From: Bromus sterilis
Lineage: Eukaryota > Streptophyta > Magnoliopsida > Poales > Poaceae
Length of the DNA: 64,000 bases
NCBI GenBank assembly: GCA_950022295.1
Contig: OX465600.1
Location: forward strand, 200,599,782-200,663,781
Direction: 5' to 3'
The notes beneath the pieces are model-generated. The model was not told where the DNA came from. It ran no database searches and was given only the letters and a program-made list of their open reading frames with translations. Every line of letters begins with the position of its first letter. Within the stretch, counting starts at the first letter, position 1. The translations under genes were made by a program, and so were the position numbers. Shown here one piece after another: positions 1 to 9,938 of this stretch.

Positions 1-328
1 CTCAAATGATTTTCCTTGAGTTGAAAAATGTTTTGAATATTCAGAATAAATCCAATAATGATTTAAAACATTTTCCAACCTTTTAATATGTTGAAGGAGT
101 CATATTACCTTCTCTCATTTTGTTTTGTTGGTTTTGTTTTAAATAAAAAATTCCAAAACCACCAATTATGAATATTAGGGAAAGTCCTTTTATTCCCTCT
201 CTTTTTAATATTAAAAAAAACTCCTAAAAGTTTTAAATCCCAGAGAAAATCAAACACGGCAAGCAAAAATTCATTATCTATTTAATTTTATTAACATTCC
301 AAAATTTAGAAAATTTTGGGATGTTACA
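1..328 (-). mobile_element. End of an LTR (element X), cut by the window edge
   Basis: On the minus strand the segment begins at 328 with TGTAACATCCCAAAATTTTC, a typical LTR 5' start, and runs leftward out of the window. It is AT-rich with no coding content. The sequence to the right (from 329, TCGAGCTCCCC) belongs to element A, so X appears to be inserted in A; TCGAG (329-333) would be its target-site duplication if the same five bases lie beyond its other end. The superfamily cannot be decided from this fragment; Gypsy is likely from the TGTAACA start. Confidence 0.55.
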
Positions 329-915
329 TCGAGCTCCCCAATTCCCCCGAATAAGTCATATACATGCTCAGTACCAATAGAGGGTTGATCATGCCCCTAG
401 GTCTCTGAGATATAAAATGCAAAAACATGCAATGTATGATGCCAGATGAAAACATAAAAATAATAAAGTAAAAAAGATTCGGTATGACAGCTAAATGTGG
501 CGAGAGACGGTGCGACGAAAGTCAACTTATATATTGGATATGGCGAAGGCTAGTGCGACAAAAGTCGAATTATATATATATTATATGGCGAGAGCTAGTG
601 CGAGGAGTGTTTACTTATATAGATGTACAATAATGTTCATCTTCTACTGAAGTATAATATGGACGGAGTTGTGCGATGTTCCACGGTCTGGGAGTCTCCT
701 CGATAGATGAGCGTGATTTTCCCTTGTCGTGTATATCAACCAGGTAGTTGGATCCATTGTACAGGTTCTTGCTGACCAAAAACTGTCCTTCCCGTAGAGA
801 GGATAACTTGTGCATTCCATCCTTTTTCTGTATGAGGCGGAGCACTAAATCACCTTCCTGGAAAGTCAGACTTCTGATGCGACGGCTATGATATCGTCGC
901 AGATCTTGTTGGTCG
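329..915 (-). repeat. Second copy of the integrase 3' end and following non-coding DNA of element A
   Basis: This segment matches 2639-3225 almost base for base in the same orientation, with roughly a dozen differences by eye. It contains the integrase C-terminus and the short AGTGCGA/AAGTCGACTTATATA repeats that follow it. It joins a 25-bp LTR tip at about 915/916. It is either a piece of a neighbouring A-family copy joined by deletion or a rearranged duplication. Confidence 0.85.
615..915 (-). pseudogene. Integrase C-terminal fragment, duplicated
   Basis: This about 100-residue fragment repeats the C-terminus of the integrase encoded at 2926-3225, including QQDLRRYHSRRIRSL near its start and RPWNIAQLRPYYTS near the end. 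This is the domain that follows the catalytic core in Tat-type integrases. The fragment has no core, no zinc-binding region and no start of its own; the open frame runs on to 977 only by crossing the LTR stub. It cannot encode a working integrase. Confidence 0.85.
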
Positions 916-940
916 ATGGGCTTGGTCCATCCACCCGACA
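916..940 (-). mobile_element. Stub of the 3' LTR of element A
   Basis: The last ~25 bases, ending GGTCCATCCACCCGACA, match the outer end of A's 5' LTR at 27662-27686. A polypurine tract follows directly on the element side. The remaining ~535 bp of LTR expected to the left are missing and replaced by integrase sequence. Confidence 0.75.
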
Positions 941-957
941 TTAGCCCCCAAGATTGG
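941..957 (-). other. Polypurine tract of element A
   Basis: On the minus strand this reads CCAATCTTGGGGGCTAA, immediately followed by TGTCGGG, the LTR start. This is the plus-strand primer site for reverse transcription. Its GGGGGCTA core is shared with element B (39015-39028). Confidence 0.75.
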
Positions 958-1113
958 TGTGATGCTTCAGTCTTCACAGTAATATTTTTGATTCCATTGT
1001 GGTCTCCGACTCTTCAATTGGTCAAGCCGACTTTTATGCTGATGTTTATTAGGAGTCGGAGTCAATTCTCTCTAGCTTCGTTTCACCTTCCATCTTTTGA
1101 AAATTTCATTTGA

Positions 1114-1851
1114 CTTTTATCAAAGATCTGTTACTGCATTTATGGTATCTCTGCCCGAAACACCACTGTTGAGGGCATCCGTGTTCCTTTAGCCAAGCTC
1201 AGCGTCTGTGTTCCTTTAGCCGCCAACGACCCAGGTTCCAATGCTGGTTCTCGCGGTGGTCGAGGCCGTGGGAGAATCCGCAGCAGGGGTAGAGGAAGAG
1301 GTGCACGCGCTACTCAAAAATCCCCGGATATTGAAACTCCACCTCCTTCTCCCGAAAGAAACGAGTTTCTGGTGAAGGTTCATACAATCCGTCGTTGGGT
1401 TAATCTTCCTGAATCATTTGCCAAGATCATGATGGCTTCCAAGCCTCCAGGACTGTGGCTCCGCTCTGAGGGGTGCCCTCATGGAACTATCTAGGTAGCC
1501 ACTAGCTTCTCTGGCTAGGATTCCATGTTTTTGGAGAAGGGTTGGAAAACCTTTCTTCGTTCCAGGAATATTCAAAAGAGAGACACTATCATCTTTAGAT
1601 ATGATGGTGATGAGACCCTCTTGGCTAGGATTTTTGACTCGGATGGTGATAGAGCTTGCTGCTATATTCAAAAGAGGCCCGAGTCTCCTCGCCTGATGAT
1701 GAAGCTGACTCTGAGGAGGACCACTGAAGTTGTAGCTTTATCTAGTAGTATTTGTCGACTTAAGTTTTTTTTACGTAAGACTCAACCTCTGATGAGATGT
1801 AAGACTCAGCCTCTGATGAATGAGAATATTAATTTCCCATCAAATCTGTAA
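1114..1851 (+). pseudogene. Antisense ORF of element A with a B3-type DNA-binding domain, broken by two stops
   Basis: The frame is open from 1114 to a stop at 1849-1851 except for two TAG codons at about 1492 and 1516. It has an Arg/Gly-rich stretch at ~1255-1310 (RGRGRIRSRGRGRGARA), then a region resembling the plant B3 domain: NLPESFAK, PHG, VATS, MFLEKGWKTFLRSRNIQK, FRYDGD and IFDSDGD. The pattern LPxxF, then FxxGWxxFxRxxx, then YDG and IFD is typical of B3 domains of the REM or ARF kind, which bind DNA in the nucleus. It lies between pol and the 3' LTR on the strand opposite to pol, where Tat elements are known to carry extra ORFs. No ATG lies in frame upstream of the domain (first is 1525), so the start is unknown. 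The first stop falls where the element B copy has Trp and the second where it has Tyr. Confidence 0.72.
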
Positions 1852-2925
1852 GTCGGTTTTGATTCTGGACTTTGGATAAGACACTCTTATATATGGGAGC
1901 CGACGTTCTTAATAGTATCTGTAGCCCCCTGAGTCGACTTGAAGGGACATGTATCTTTGTCGACTCATAGGATAGATCGACTTGTAGCCCCCATGATTTG
2001 GTATGGTCACCTTGTGTGCCGAACCAGATCATAATTTTTTTAAAGTGATACTCCCCAAGAGTTCGTACAAACATCATGTCGTCGTGCCAAATCTTGAGAA
2101 GGAATTTGGAAGTGTACTCCCCATGAGTGGGTGTATGCATCTGGATGCTATGCCGAGTCACATAGGTCTAACTCTCATTTTATCTGAAAAGGAAAGAATT
2201 GTTATGCATGATTGAAAATGAAGTTTGCTATGATGTTTGTATGCAAAAAATAAAATTCGAAGGCTCATATAGAAGCCGACTCTGGATTTGAACATGACTC
2301 ATCTTCTCGCGTTGAGAGAGATTATTGGGTTATCCAGGAGTTGAAACCTCTCCGTATGCCGGCAAATTATGTCTAGAGTTCCCGGTTCCTAGGACCAAAC
2401 TCGATAGGCGTTTATGTAAGCCCCCAACGTTTAGACTAAGTCGGGTTCGCGTTGGTCGTTTGTTCTTGTGCTATACATGCCAAAATTTAAGCCGTGGTTG
2501 GCCAATTCATGTATATGTCAAGTTCTCAGATAAGATTCGATGGATGTAATCGAGCTCCCCGATTCCCCTGAATAAGCCATATACATGTGGAGTTTTACAT
2601 ATATATGGCGAGTTCTCAGATAAGAGTCGATGAATATCATCGAGCTCCCCAATTCCCCTGAATAAGTCATATACATGCTCAGTACCCATAGAGGGTTGAT
2701 CAAGCCCCTAGGTCTCTGAGATATAAAATGCAAAATTATGCAATGTATGATGCAAGATGAAAACATAAAAATTATAAAGTAAAGAAGATTCTGTATGACA
2801 GCTAAATGTGGCGAGAGACGGTGCGACGAAAGTCGACTTATATATTGGATATGGCGAAGGCTAGTGCGACAAAAGTCGACTTATATATATATTATATGGC
2901 GAGAGCTAGTGCGAGGAGTGTTTAC
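1852..2925 (-). other. Non-coding DNA between the antisense ORF and pol of element A
   Basis: No coding region is supported. It contains an imperfect direct repeat of ~90 bp (2509-2590 and 2599-2680, each with AGTTCTCAGATAAGA then CGAGCTCCCC then CATATACATG), and short repeats of AGTGCGA and AAAGTCGACTTATATA near 2810-2925. Confidence 0.6.
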
Positions 2926-4290
2926 TTATATAGATGTACAATAATGTTCATCTTCTACTGAAGTATAATATGGACGGAGTTGTGCGATGTTCCACGGTCT
3001 GGGAGTCTCCTCGATAGATGAGCGTGATTTTCCCTTGTCGTGTATATCAACCAGGTAGTTGGATCCATTGTACAGGTTCTTGCTGACCACAAACGGTCCT
3101 TCCCATAGAGAGGATAACTTGTGCATTCCATCCTTTTTCTGTATGAGGCGGAGCACTAAATCACCTTCCTGGAAAGTCAGACTTCTGATGCGACGGCTAT
3201 GATATCGTCGTAGATCTTGTTGGTAGATGGCCGACTGAGCTGCTGCCAGTTCTCGTTTTTCATCGAGAACGTCCAAGGAGTCCTGCCTCGCCTTCTCATT
3301 GTCGGCTTCCACATATGCGGTGACTCTTGGTGAGTCGTGACGGATGTCACTTGGGAGAACGGCTTCCGCTCCATAGACCAGAAAGAAGGGCGTGTAGCCC
3401 GTCGATCTGTTAGGAAGGTCCAGATGTTCCACAGTACTAAGGGTAGTTCTTCCTCCCAGCAACCAGGTGTCCTTTCCAAGGGGACATAAAGTCGGGGTTT
3501 GATGCCTCGAAGCAAATCTTGGTTGGATCTCTCGGCTTGTCCATTGGACTGTGGGTGCGCTACCGACGCAAGGTCGAGTCGGATGTGCTCGTTCTGGCCC
3601 CTTCTAATAGGTTAGATCCATTATCAGTGATGATACTGTGGGGGTAGCCAAATCTGTATATTATCTTTTTCAAGAATGTTAGTGTTGTTGCAACATCACA
3701 TTTACTCACCGGCTCTGCCTCAACCCATTTGCTGAACTTATCCATTGCCACTAATGCTGGGCTTGACCCGACACATGAGCTTACTTTGCATAAGCTGGCA
3801 TCCATAGCACTTCTTGACTATGTCCTCCGCATCCGCGTGTGCTGTGAGCCAGTAGAATCCATGTTGATAGGCCTTGGCTACAAGAGAAGGAGAGCTGGCA
3901 TGGTGTCCACAATCTCCAGAGTGTATTTCATTGAGGATGGCTCTACCTTCTTCCGGTGAGACACATCTTTGAAAAAAAATCTGCGATACTCTGCCGATGG
4001 ATCTCACTATTGATGAGCACAAAGGATTTGCTTCTTCTGACAATATGCCTTGCCAATATTTCATCTGGAGGAAGGATTCCCCGGGTTTTGTAATCCATAT
4101 AGGGTACAACCCATGAGGGGGTGGCGTTTATTGCAGCAACCAGAGCCGGATCTGGATCTGGCTCCGCTGTGTCTTTCTCTGTCGGCGGTTGTATAGACGG
4201 CTTTGTTAGGACATCCAGGAATACGTTTGGAGGGACCGGCTTTCGCTGCGAGCCAAGCCGAGACAAGGCATCTGCTGCTTCGTTTAATTT
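2926..4290 (-). pseudogene. Element A integrase
   Basis: Reading leftward from about 4290 there is a linker, a zinc-binding region near 3930-3800 (histidines, then KKCYGCQ), the catalytic core with AMDKFSKWVEAEP (first Asp), IITDNGSNL (second Asp) and HPQSNGQAERSNQ (Glu) at ~3800-3500, and a C-terminal domain ending at 2926. Integrases insert the cDNA copy into host chromosomes. The three catalytic residues are recognisable, but the frame changes several times between 3462 and 4110, so no continuous protein is encoded. The C-terminal part is the longest intact piece (178 codons). Confidence 0.85.
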
Positions 4291-5096
4291 TCATTCCACG
4301 TAATCCACCTGGTAACCAACAAAGAATATGGCTTGTTTTTTCACTTCTCGCCGATAAGATGCCATGGTGGCGTCTTTAGAATTCCATTTTCCCGACACTT
4401 GTTGAGAAAAGAGGTCAGAGTCGCCGTAGCACTAAATCCGGCTTATGTTCATCTCACGAGCCAGTCGCAACCCGTGGAGTAGGGCCTCATATTCTACTGC
4501 GTTGTTGGTGCAAGTGAACTGCAATTGTTAGACATAGCAGAACTTCTCTCCTTTAGGAGAGGTAAGTACCACGCCGGCTCCTGACCCTTGGAGTTGCCGA
4601 CTCCCATCAAAGTGCATTGTCCAGTACTTGTTAATCGACTTCTCTGGCGGTGCTTGGATTTCTGTCCAGTCATTGATGAAGTCGACCAACGCCTGGGACT
4701 TGATAGTCGTGCGCAGCTCATATTTGATATGATAAGCCCCCAAATCTATAGCCCACTTTGCAATCCTTCGCGTCGCCTCTCGGTTTTGGATGATATCTGT
4801 AAGTGGTGCTGAGATGACTACAGTTATGGGGTGCTCCTGAAAATAGTTTTTGATCTTTCGACTCGCCATGAATACACCAAGGACAAGTTTCTGCAAATGA
4901 GGGCAGCGTTGCTTCGATGATGTCAAGAGCTCACTAACATAATAGACTCGCCTTTGCAAGGGGTGCTATTTATCGGCTTCCATCTGTTCAACTACAACCA
5001 CAACGCAGATTGCTCGATTGTTGGATGAGATATAGAGTAGCATAGGTTCTTTTGGCTTAGGAGCCGCCATGATTCGAGCCTGGGATAACTGTTTCT
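4290..5096 (-). pseudogene. Element A tandem RNase H domains
   Basis: Two RNase H regions are visible. The first, at about 4960-4700, reads VYYVSELL, HLQKLVLGVFMASRKIKNYF and RIAKWAIDLG, the RNase H normally fused to Gypsy RT. The second, from about 4660 leftward, reads MHFDGSRQLQGSGAGVVL, the additional archaeal-type RNase H typical of Tat elements. These domains degrade the RNA of RNA/DNA hybrids. The second domain is interrupted by a stop after GEKFCYV (about 4528). Having both domains is the main reason for the Tat assignment. Confidence 0.78.
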
Positions 5097-6080
5097 TCAG
5101 TGACTCCAAAGCCTGATCAGCCTCATCATCCCAAAAAAAAACTCTGACTTTTGCAAGAGTCGGTACAGGGGGATTGCCGTTTCTCCAAGTCGACTTATAA
5201 ACCGACTTAGGTCAGCTACGCACCCAGTGAGTCGTTGTACTCCTTTCACCGAGGCCGGCTTCTGAAGGGCCATGATGGCATTGATTTTCTCCGGGTTAGC
5301 CTCAATGCCTCTCTCAGATACTATGTAACTGAGGATCTTTCCTGCAGGGACCCCAAAGGTGCATTTGGCCGGGTTTAACTTCATCTGGTACTTGTGCAGA
5401 TTCTTCAAAGTTTCATGTAGGTCATTGATGAGTGAGTCGGCCAGCTGAGATTTGACCACTATATCATCCACATAAGCGTGTACGTTGCGCCCAATTTTCT
5501 CTTTGAGGCAACTCTGCACTGTTTGCTGATATGTGGCTCCCGCTTTTTTCGAGTCAAAAGGAATAGAAGTATAGCAGTAAATCCCAAATGGAGTGATGAA
5601 AGCCGTTTTCTCCTGGTCCTAAAGAGCCATCTTGATTTGGTGATAGCCAGAGTAGGTATCAATAAAACAAAGGAGCTCACATCCTGCAGTCGAGTCTATG
5701 ATATGGTCAATACATGGCAACGCAAAGGGATCCTTTGGGAAAGCCTTGTTTAAGTCAGTGTCGTCAATACAAATACGCAAAGTCCCATTCTTTTTCAAAA
5801 CGAGAACCGGGTTTGCGAGCCACTCTGGATAAAAAAACTTCCATGATGAACCCGGCGGCAAGGAGCCGGGCTATCTCTTCCCCAATGGCGTTTCTCCTTT
5901 CGTTGTTGAAACGAAGAAGAAATTGCTTGACCGGCGTCAGGTTTGGGTCGATATTTAGGTGGTGCTCAGCGAGTTCCCTCGGGACACCTTGCATGTCAGA
6001 AGCTTTCCATGTGAAAATGTCCCGATTCTCATGGAGGAACTCGATGAGCGCTCTTTCCTATTTATTAGATAACCCTGTCC
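5097..6080 (-). pseudogene. Element A reverse transcriptase
   Basis: Leftward from 5994 the frames give the RT fingers and palm: a start region with ELAEHHLNIDP, then LANPVLVLKKNGTLRICIDD, then FIDTYSGYHQIKM, then HAYVDDIVVKS at ~5475 with the catalytic YVDD, then LNPAKCTFGV and RGIEANPEKI. The order matches Gypsy RTs. At least two frame changes and a stop (near 5619) break it. It follows the protease segment without a gap, as expected for one gag-pol polyprotein. Confidence 0.85.
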
Positions 6081-6089
6081 AATGACGAA

Positions 6090-6700
6090 CTAATGGGAAG
6101 CGTCACCAGGCACAAAGTCAACTTTCTTTGTATCCTGAGCCGGTTGAAATTTGGGGTTGGTGTCGGGAGTCGGTTTCTTTAGGATTGTGGAGTCTGTCGG
6201 GTATACCTTCTCCTGGTATGCTGACAAGTCCTCTTTGGCACATGCCAACTCAGTGAATTTGACGTGTTGTTCGTCACACTCTGAATCGCCGGACCGGCTC
6301 CCATCTACTATAATTGGGCCATGAGGACCCGACATCTTGAGCTTTAGGTAAACATAGCATGCTCGAGCCATGAACCTAGCATAAGGAGGCCTGCCCAAGA
6401 TATCATGATATGGGCTCTCGAGTTTTACCACTTCAAAGGGTATGATCTCAGAGAAAAAAATTTCATCGTTTCCAAAGTCCGTCTCCAGTTAGATCTTGCC
6501 TATCGGGCGTGCCGACTTGCCTGTGACTATTCCATGGAAAACGGTGTTGTAGGGTTGCAGTTGTTTTTTAGTCAATCCCATCCTTTGGGAAGTATCTTAG
6601 TAAAGGATGTTGATTCTGCTTCCTCCATCCATGAGAACTTTGTCAAGTGTATATCCTCCAATTTGTGGAGAATCTACCAGGGCTAGAGCGCCCGGGTTAT
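6090..6700 (-). pseudogene. Element A aspartic protease and linker to RT
   Basis: At ~6690-6570 the minus strand gives a retroviral-type protease motif (MDGGSRINILY, with the DGG catalytic loop). It is followed by a conserved linker at 6431-6090 (YHDILGRPPYARFMA and YVYLKLKMSGPHG), typical of Tat polyproteins between protease and RT. The protease releases the gag and pol proteins. A stop lies between protease and linker near 6495. Confidence 0.7.
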
Positions 6701-7906
6701 CCACCACTGGTGGTGGTCGTATCTTGTCCAGGTGATTGACTGTTCTGACCAATTGAGCCACCTGGGACAAGCTGGCTCTGTGGACACGTACATGACGGCT
6801 CTCTGCTGCAGCTTCCTATCTCTCCGAAAGCTACTGGTGGTGAAGACGTGGTATGCTGAGTGGTCTTGAAGTTGTTTTGGGTATGCTTGAAATCCAGCAA
6901 GACCTGACTGACTATCTCCATGAATTGGTGCGTTGGTGAGAAACCAGGTCACTTCCATGACATTTGCCATGGGGTTATTGAAGTGATGAGGAGGTGTATG
7001 GAACCGATCTGGGCGTGATGGAGTAGACGGCCGTCTAGATGGCGTGTATCCTGGAGGGGTCGACTGGTGAGGACTCTGGAACAACGCTCGTCCTTGGTAC
7101 TCAGGGGGAATCCGACTTGCAGGTCCCTGAGGATGCGTGTGGGCGAGGCTTAGTCGCTGAGCCTCTACCAGCTCCAACTCTTCCCGAAGGAGCCTGGCTT
7201 CTTGGACGAGTCGGATTTTTTTTCCGCCATTTGCTCATTTTAGGCGTTAATTTCCCTTCGTATGCTTGTCACTCGTGCCTTGAGTCCGTCGACCCTTGTC
7301 CTCCAGTCCTCCTAATTCTCCGTTGTCATTGGCATGTCCAAAGCCTCATCGAGAGTTCAAGGCATCATTGAGGGCTTCTGCTCCCATGAGGACTTGTTCT
7401 GATGAGTGGGCTATCCGCTCCCTATCTGGATTAGGGACTGCGTTGGCCTCCAGCTCTGCACCCTAATTTTGGGTTGCGTTCTGGGCCGCCTGAATCCCCT
7501 GTCCTCCAGTGTCATCCATGAACACCTTGATGCAATATGGAAGCTCAAATTGAGGGTAATCTGGGGTTTATTCCGCCGCACCCGTACCGAGTCTGTTGCT
7601 CCCAACAGATCGGATGGACCCATCATCTGAGAAGCTCCCTTCACTAGGGTACGAGTTGACATCAGTTGCTTCCTCTGAAGCGTCATGCATTAGGGACTCG
7701 ACAGAGCACTCTGGCTCTGGAGACCCATCAATCAACCCGACGAAAGTATGCTTGGAGCGGGCATGTTGCCGACTCGAGATTTCAATGGGGACTTCAGGAT
7801 CTGGCTCTGGCTCTGGCTCAGATCCGTCCATCATGCCGATGAAGATGTGAATAAACCCGATCGGGACCCGATATCCATATTCGACAGAATCGGCTTTAGG
7901 GCCCAA
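6683..7906 (-). pseudogene. Element A gag region, reduced and broken
   Basis: The N-terminal part at 7906-7568 is acidic, with EPEPEPDPE and two related FIGMMDGS/FVGLIDGS segments that look like a short internal duplication. A proline-rich piece follows (7177-6900). The capsid-like core expected in Tat gag is not recognisable, and the region from primer site to protease is only ~1.3 kb, so part of gag is probably deleted. Several stops are present. The assignment rests on position between the primer site and the protease. Confidence 0.55.
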
Positions 7907-8018
7907 GTTGAGTCTTCGATGTAGAGCTTCCCGCGCGGTCTTCTAGTGATTCGTCCGGAGACGAATCCTTCCATGCCTTATAGAGCTCTCCCCAAAATCT
8001 CAACACCTGCATGCGTAG

Positions 8019-8038
8019 GCCCCACGGTGGGCGCCAAC
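8019..8038 (-). other. Primer-binding site of element A
   Basis: On the minus strand this reads GTTGGCGCCCACCGTGGGG, directly after the LTR 3' end (CCACGCCA). Its position and TGGCGCC core mark it as the tRNA primer site for minus-strand DNA synthesis. I do not assign the tRNA. Confidence 0.7.
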
Positions 8039-8376
8039 TGGCGTGGGAAAGTCACATCAGATATTCGAAGAGTCGAACTTGACATGGGACCTTTGCTGCG
8101 ATGTGGATACGAGGAGAGAGTCGACATGGACAAGAGACTCGGCGATTTCCCCAGGTTTTGGCCCCTCTTTGTCTCGAGGTAAAGACCTACTCCTGCTTCT
8201 TATTATTACTAGTGTCGACTCCTCGATTAGAACAGTCGATGAATCGATTACAATAGAGTTGGATCACAACCTTAGTCTCGAGGAGATCTAGGTTACGCCA
8301 TAAGTGTCTAGTCCTATCTTCGATTGAGATTGAGTTGTCTCTAGATCCCGTGGACGTCCACTTACAAGATCGCCGG
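8039..8376 (-). mobile_element. 5' LTR of element A, inner part
   Basis: These 338 bp lie between the primer site and the insertion point of Copia element C. The LTR resumes at 27465, giving an LTR of ~560 bp with ends TGTCGGGG and CCCACGCCA in element orientation. The last five bases (GCCGG, 8372-8376) are the duplication made by C. Confidence 0.8.
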
Positions 8377-8676
8377 TGATAGGGAATATTTCCCCGTGAG
8401 GTTTTAGTGATTGATGACAATACATTTGCGGATTAACCAGGTGCGATGAGAATTTCAGATAATTATATTCATGGCACAAGACGGTTATTGCCCCCTTAGT
8501 GAATGAAGCATGAAGACGGAGTTTGCCTTTCGATTTCCTTTTTGATAAATTGAGTTGTAGGAAAACCGTACTATTAAGAGGGTGGAATCATCACACACAC
8601 TCACTTCCTGCACCAATTTTTTCCCATGCGTCGTGGAGGTGTGAAACTTGGTCGCATTGGCTCACTGGCTCTTCCA

Positions 8677-9125
8677 GGGCGGTAGTACCGCTCTAGGAGC
8701 GGTAGTACCGCGCCGCGGTAGTACCGGGACACAGTACCACACCCACTACCGGAATCCCAATGGACTCTGCGGTAGTGGGACGGCACTGGGGATTGGTAGT
8801 ACCGCGGAGTGGTAGTACCGCCTCTAGTGGGGTAGTACCGCTCCACAGTAGTACCGTGGACCAGTACCGCACCCACTACCGGGATCCCTCTAGACCCCGC
8901 GGTAGTGGGCATGGCACTGGCCCTCGGCAGTACCGTGCTCGGTACGGTAGTACCGTGCCCCTGTAGTACCGAGGCTAGTACCGCACCCACTACCGGAATC
9001 CCTCTGGACTCCACGGTGGTGGGCACGGTACTGACCCTCGGCAGTACCTTTGGCACGTAGTACCGTAGCTGGTATGGTAGTATCGCACCGCGGTAGTACC
9101 GCTTCAGGAGCGGTACTACCGTGGT
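8677..9125. repeat. GGTAGTACC palindrome array in the U3 of element C 5' LTR
   Basis: The 13-bp palindrome GCGGTAGTACCGC and variants recur many times. A higher-order unit of ~120-127 bp (CAGTACCGCACCCACTACC, then ATCCC, then GGTAGTGGG) starts near 8737, 8863 and 8982. It ends ~35 bp before the TATA box. The 3' LTR carries the same array at 26305-26695. Confidence 0.9.
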
Positions 9126-9159
9126 TGGTGGGCTGAGAACAGCTACATTTATGCCCACC

Positions 9160-9167
9160 TATAAAAG
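9160..9167 (+). promoter_or_regulatory. TATA box of element C 5' LTR
   Basis: TATAAAAG within CACCTATAAAAGTGGG. It lies ~780 bp into the LTR, directly downstream of the palindrome array, and is kept in the 3' LTR (26732). The start of transcription is expected ~30 bp downstream, near 9190. Confidence 0.7.
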
Positions 9168-9890
9168 TGGGTCTTCTTCCCCATTGAGACTTACCTCATT
9201 TATTGCTCTCACCTCCATTGACGCCCAAGCTCCATTCTTGCCCGGTCTACCTCCCTAGCCATAAAAACTTGTTGATTCTCTAGGGTTTGGAAGAGGAGGC
9301 CCCGATCTACACTTCCACCAAAGGATATTTGATTCACCCCATTAACCCTGTGTGGATCTTGTTACACTTGGGCGCGTTGGTTCCCTATACAGAAGAGGTC
9401 ACCTCAAAGCCACATTCCATTGTGGTGAAGCTTCGTGGTTTTGTTGGGAGCCTCCAATTAAGTTGTGGAGATTGCCCCAATCTTGTTTTTAAAGGTTTGG
9501 TTGCCACCTTCAATGCCTCCTAGTAGTGGATCACGGCATCTTGGATTGGTAAGGGCGTGAGGAGAAATAGGGTGGCCCGCGTTGGCTTCATGTGAGCATT
9601 GTGCTCCTCACCCTCTCCAAACGGAGACGTACTTCTCGAAAGAGAAGGAACTTTGGCAACATATCCTTTTCTCCCGTGTTCCCCTTTATCTTTACTTTGT
9701 GCAAGTTATTTTCATTGCTTATTTCTTGCTTGCTAGTTGTGTTGTAGTTGTTGGCATATAGGTTGCTCACGCAGTTGCACTACTAGACAAACTATATTCA
9801 TTATTGAGCCTAATTTGTAAAAAAGAGCTTAACAATTGTTAGTCGCCTATTCACACCCCCCCCTCTAGTCGACATTCTGATCCCTTCAAT

Positions 9891-9902
9891 TGGTATCAGA
9901 GC
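9891..9902 (+). other. Primer-binding site of element C (initiator Met tRNA)
   Basis: TGGTATCAGAGC, two bases after the LTR. This is the standard Copia primer site complementary to the 3' end of plant initiator-Met tRNA. Confidence 0.92.
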
Positions 9903-9938
9903 CTCGTCTCTTATTGAGGGCTTTAGCGCCTTAAGAGG

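Larger units (their letters stand above)
329..8376 (-). mobile_element. Element A: Tat-like Ty3/Gypsy retrotransposon, main part
   Basis: Read on the minus strand the order is 5' LTR (8039-8376, continuing at 27465-27686), primer site, reduced gag, protease, reverse transcriptase, two RNase H domains, integrase, an antisense ORF, polypurine tract and a 25-bp stub of 3' LTR (916-940). Dual RNase H plus an extra ORF before the 3' LTR is the known layout of the Tat lineage. Copia element C (8377-27459, duplication GCCGG at 8372-8376 and 27460-27464) splits its 5' LTR. The far LTR end at 27686 abuts a truncated LTR of element B, so A sits inside B. All coding regions carry stops or frameshifts, so it is non-functional as it stands. 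Confidence 0.85.
8377..9888 (+). mobile_element. 5' LTR of element C (1512 bp)
   Basis: Starts TGATAGGGAATATTTCC and ends CCCTTCA two bases before the primer site. It contains a palindrome-rich array (8677-9125) and a TATA box at 9160. The matching 3' LTR is at 25999-27459; the two are clearly homologous with many substitutions and short indels, so the insertion is not recent. Confidence 0.92.

Noticed and set aside
9891..9902. tRNA gene near TGGTATCAGAGC (also 54486-54497) or TGGCGCCGTTGCC (31872)
   Set aside because: These are short tRNA-complementary primer sites next to LTRs; no cloverleaf or A and B boxes surround them.
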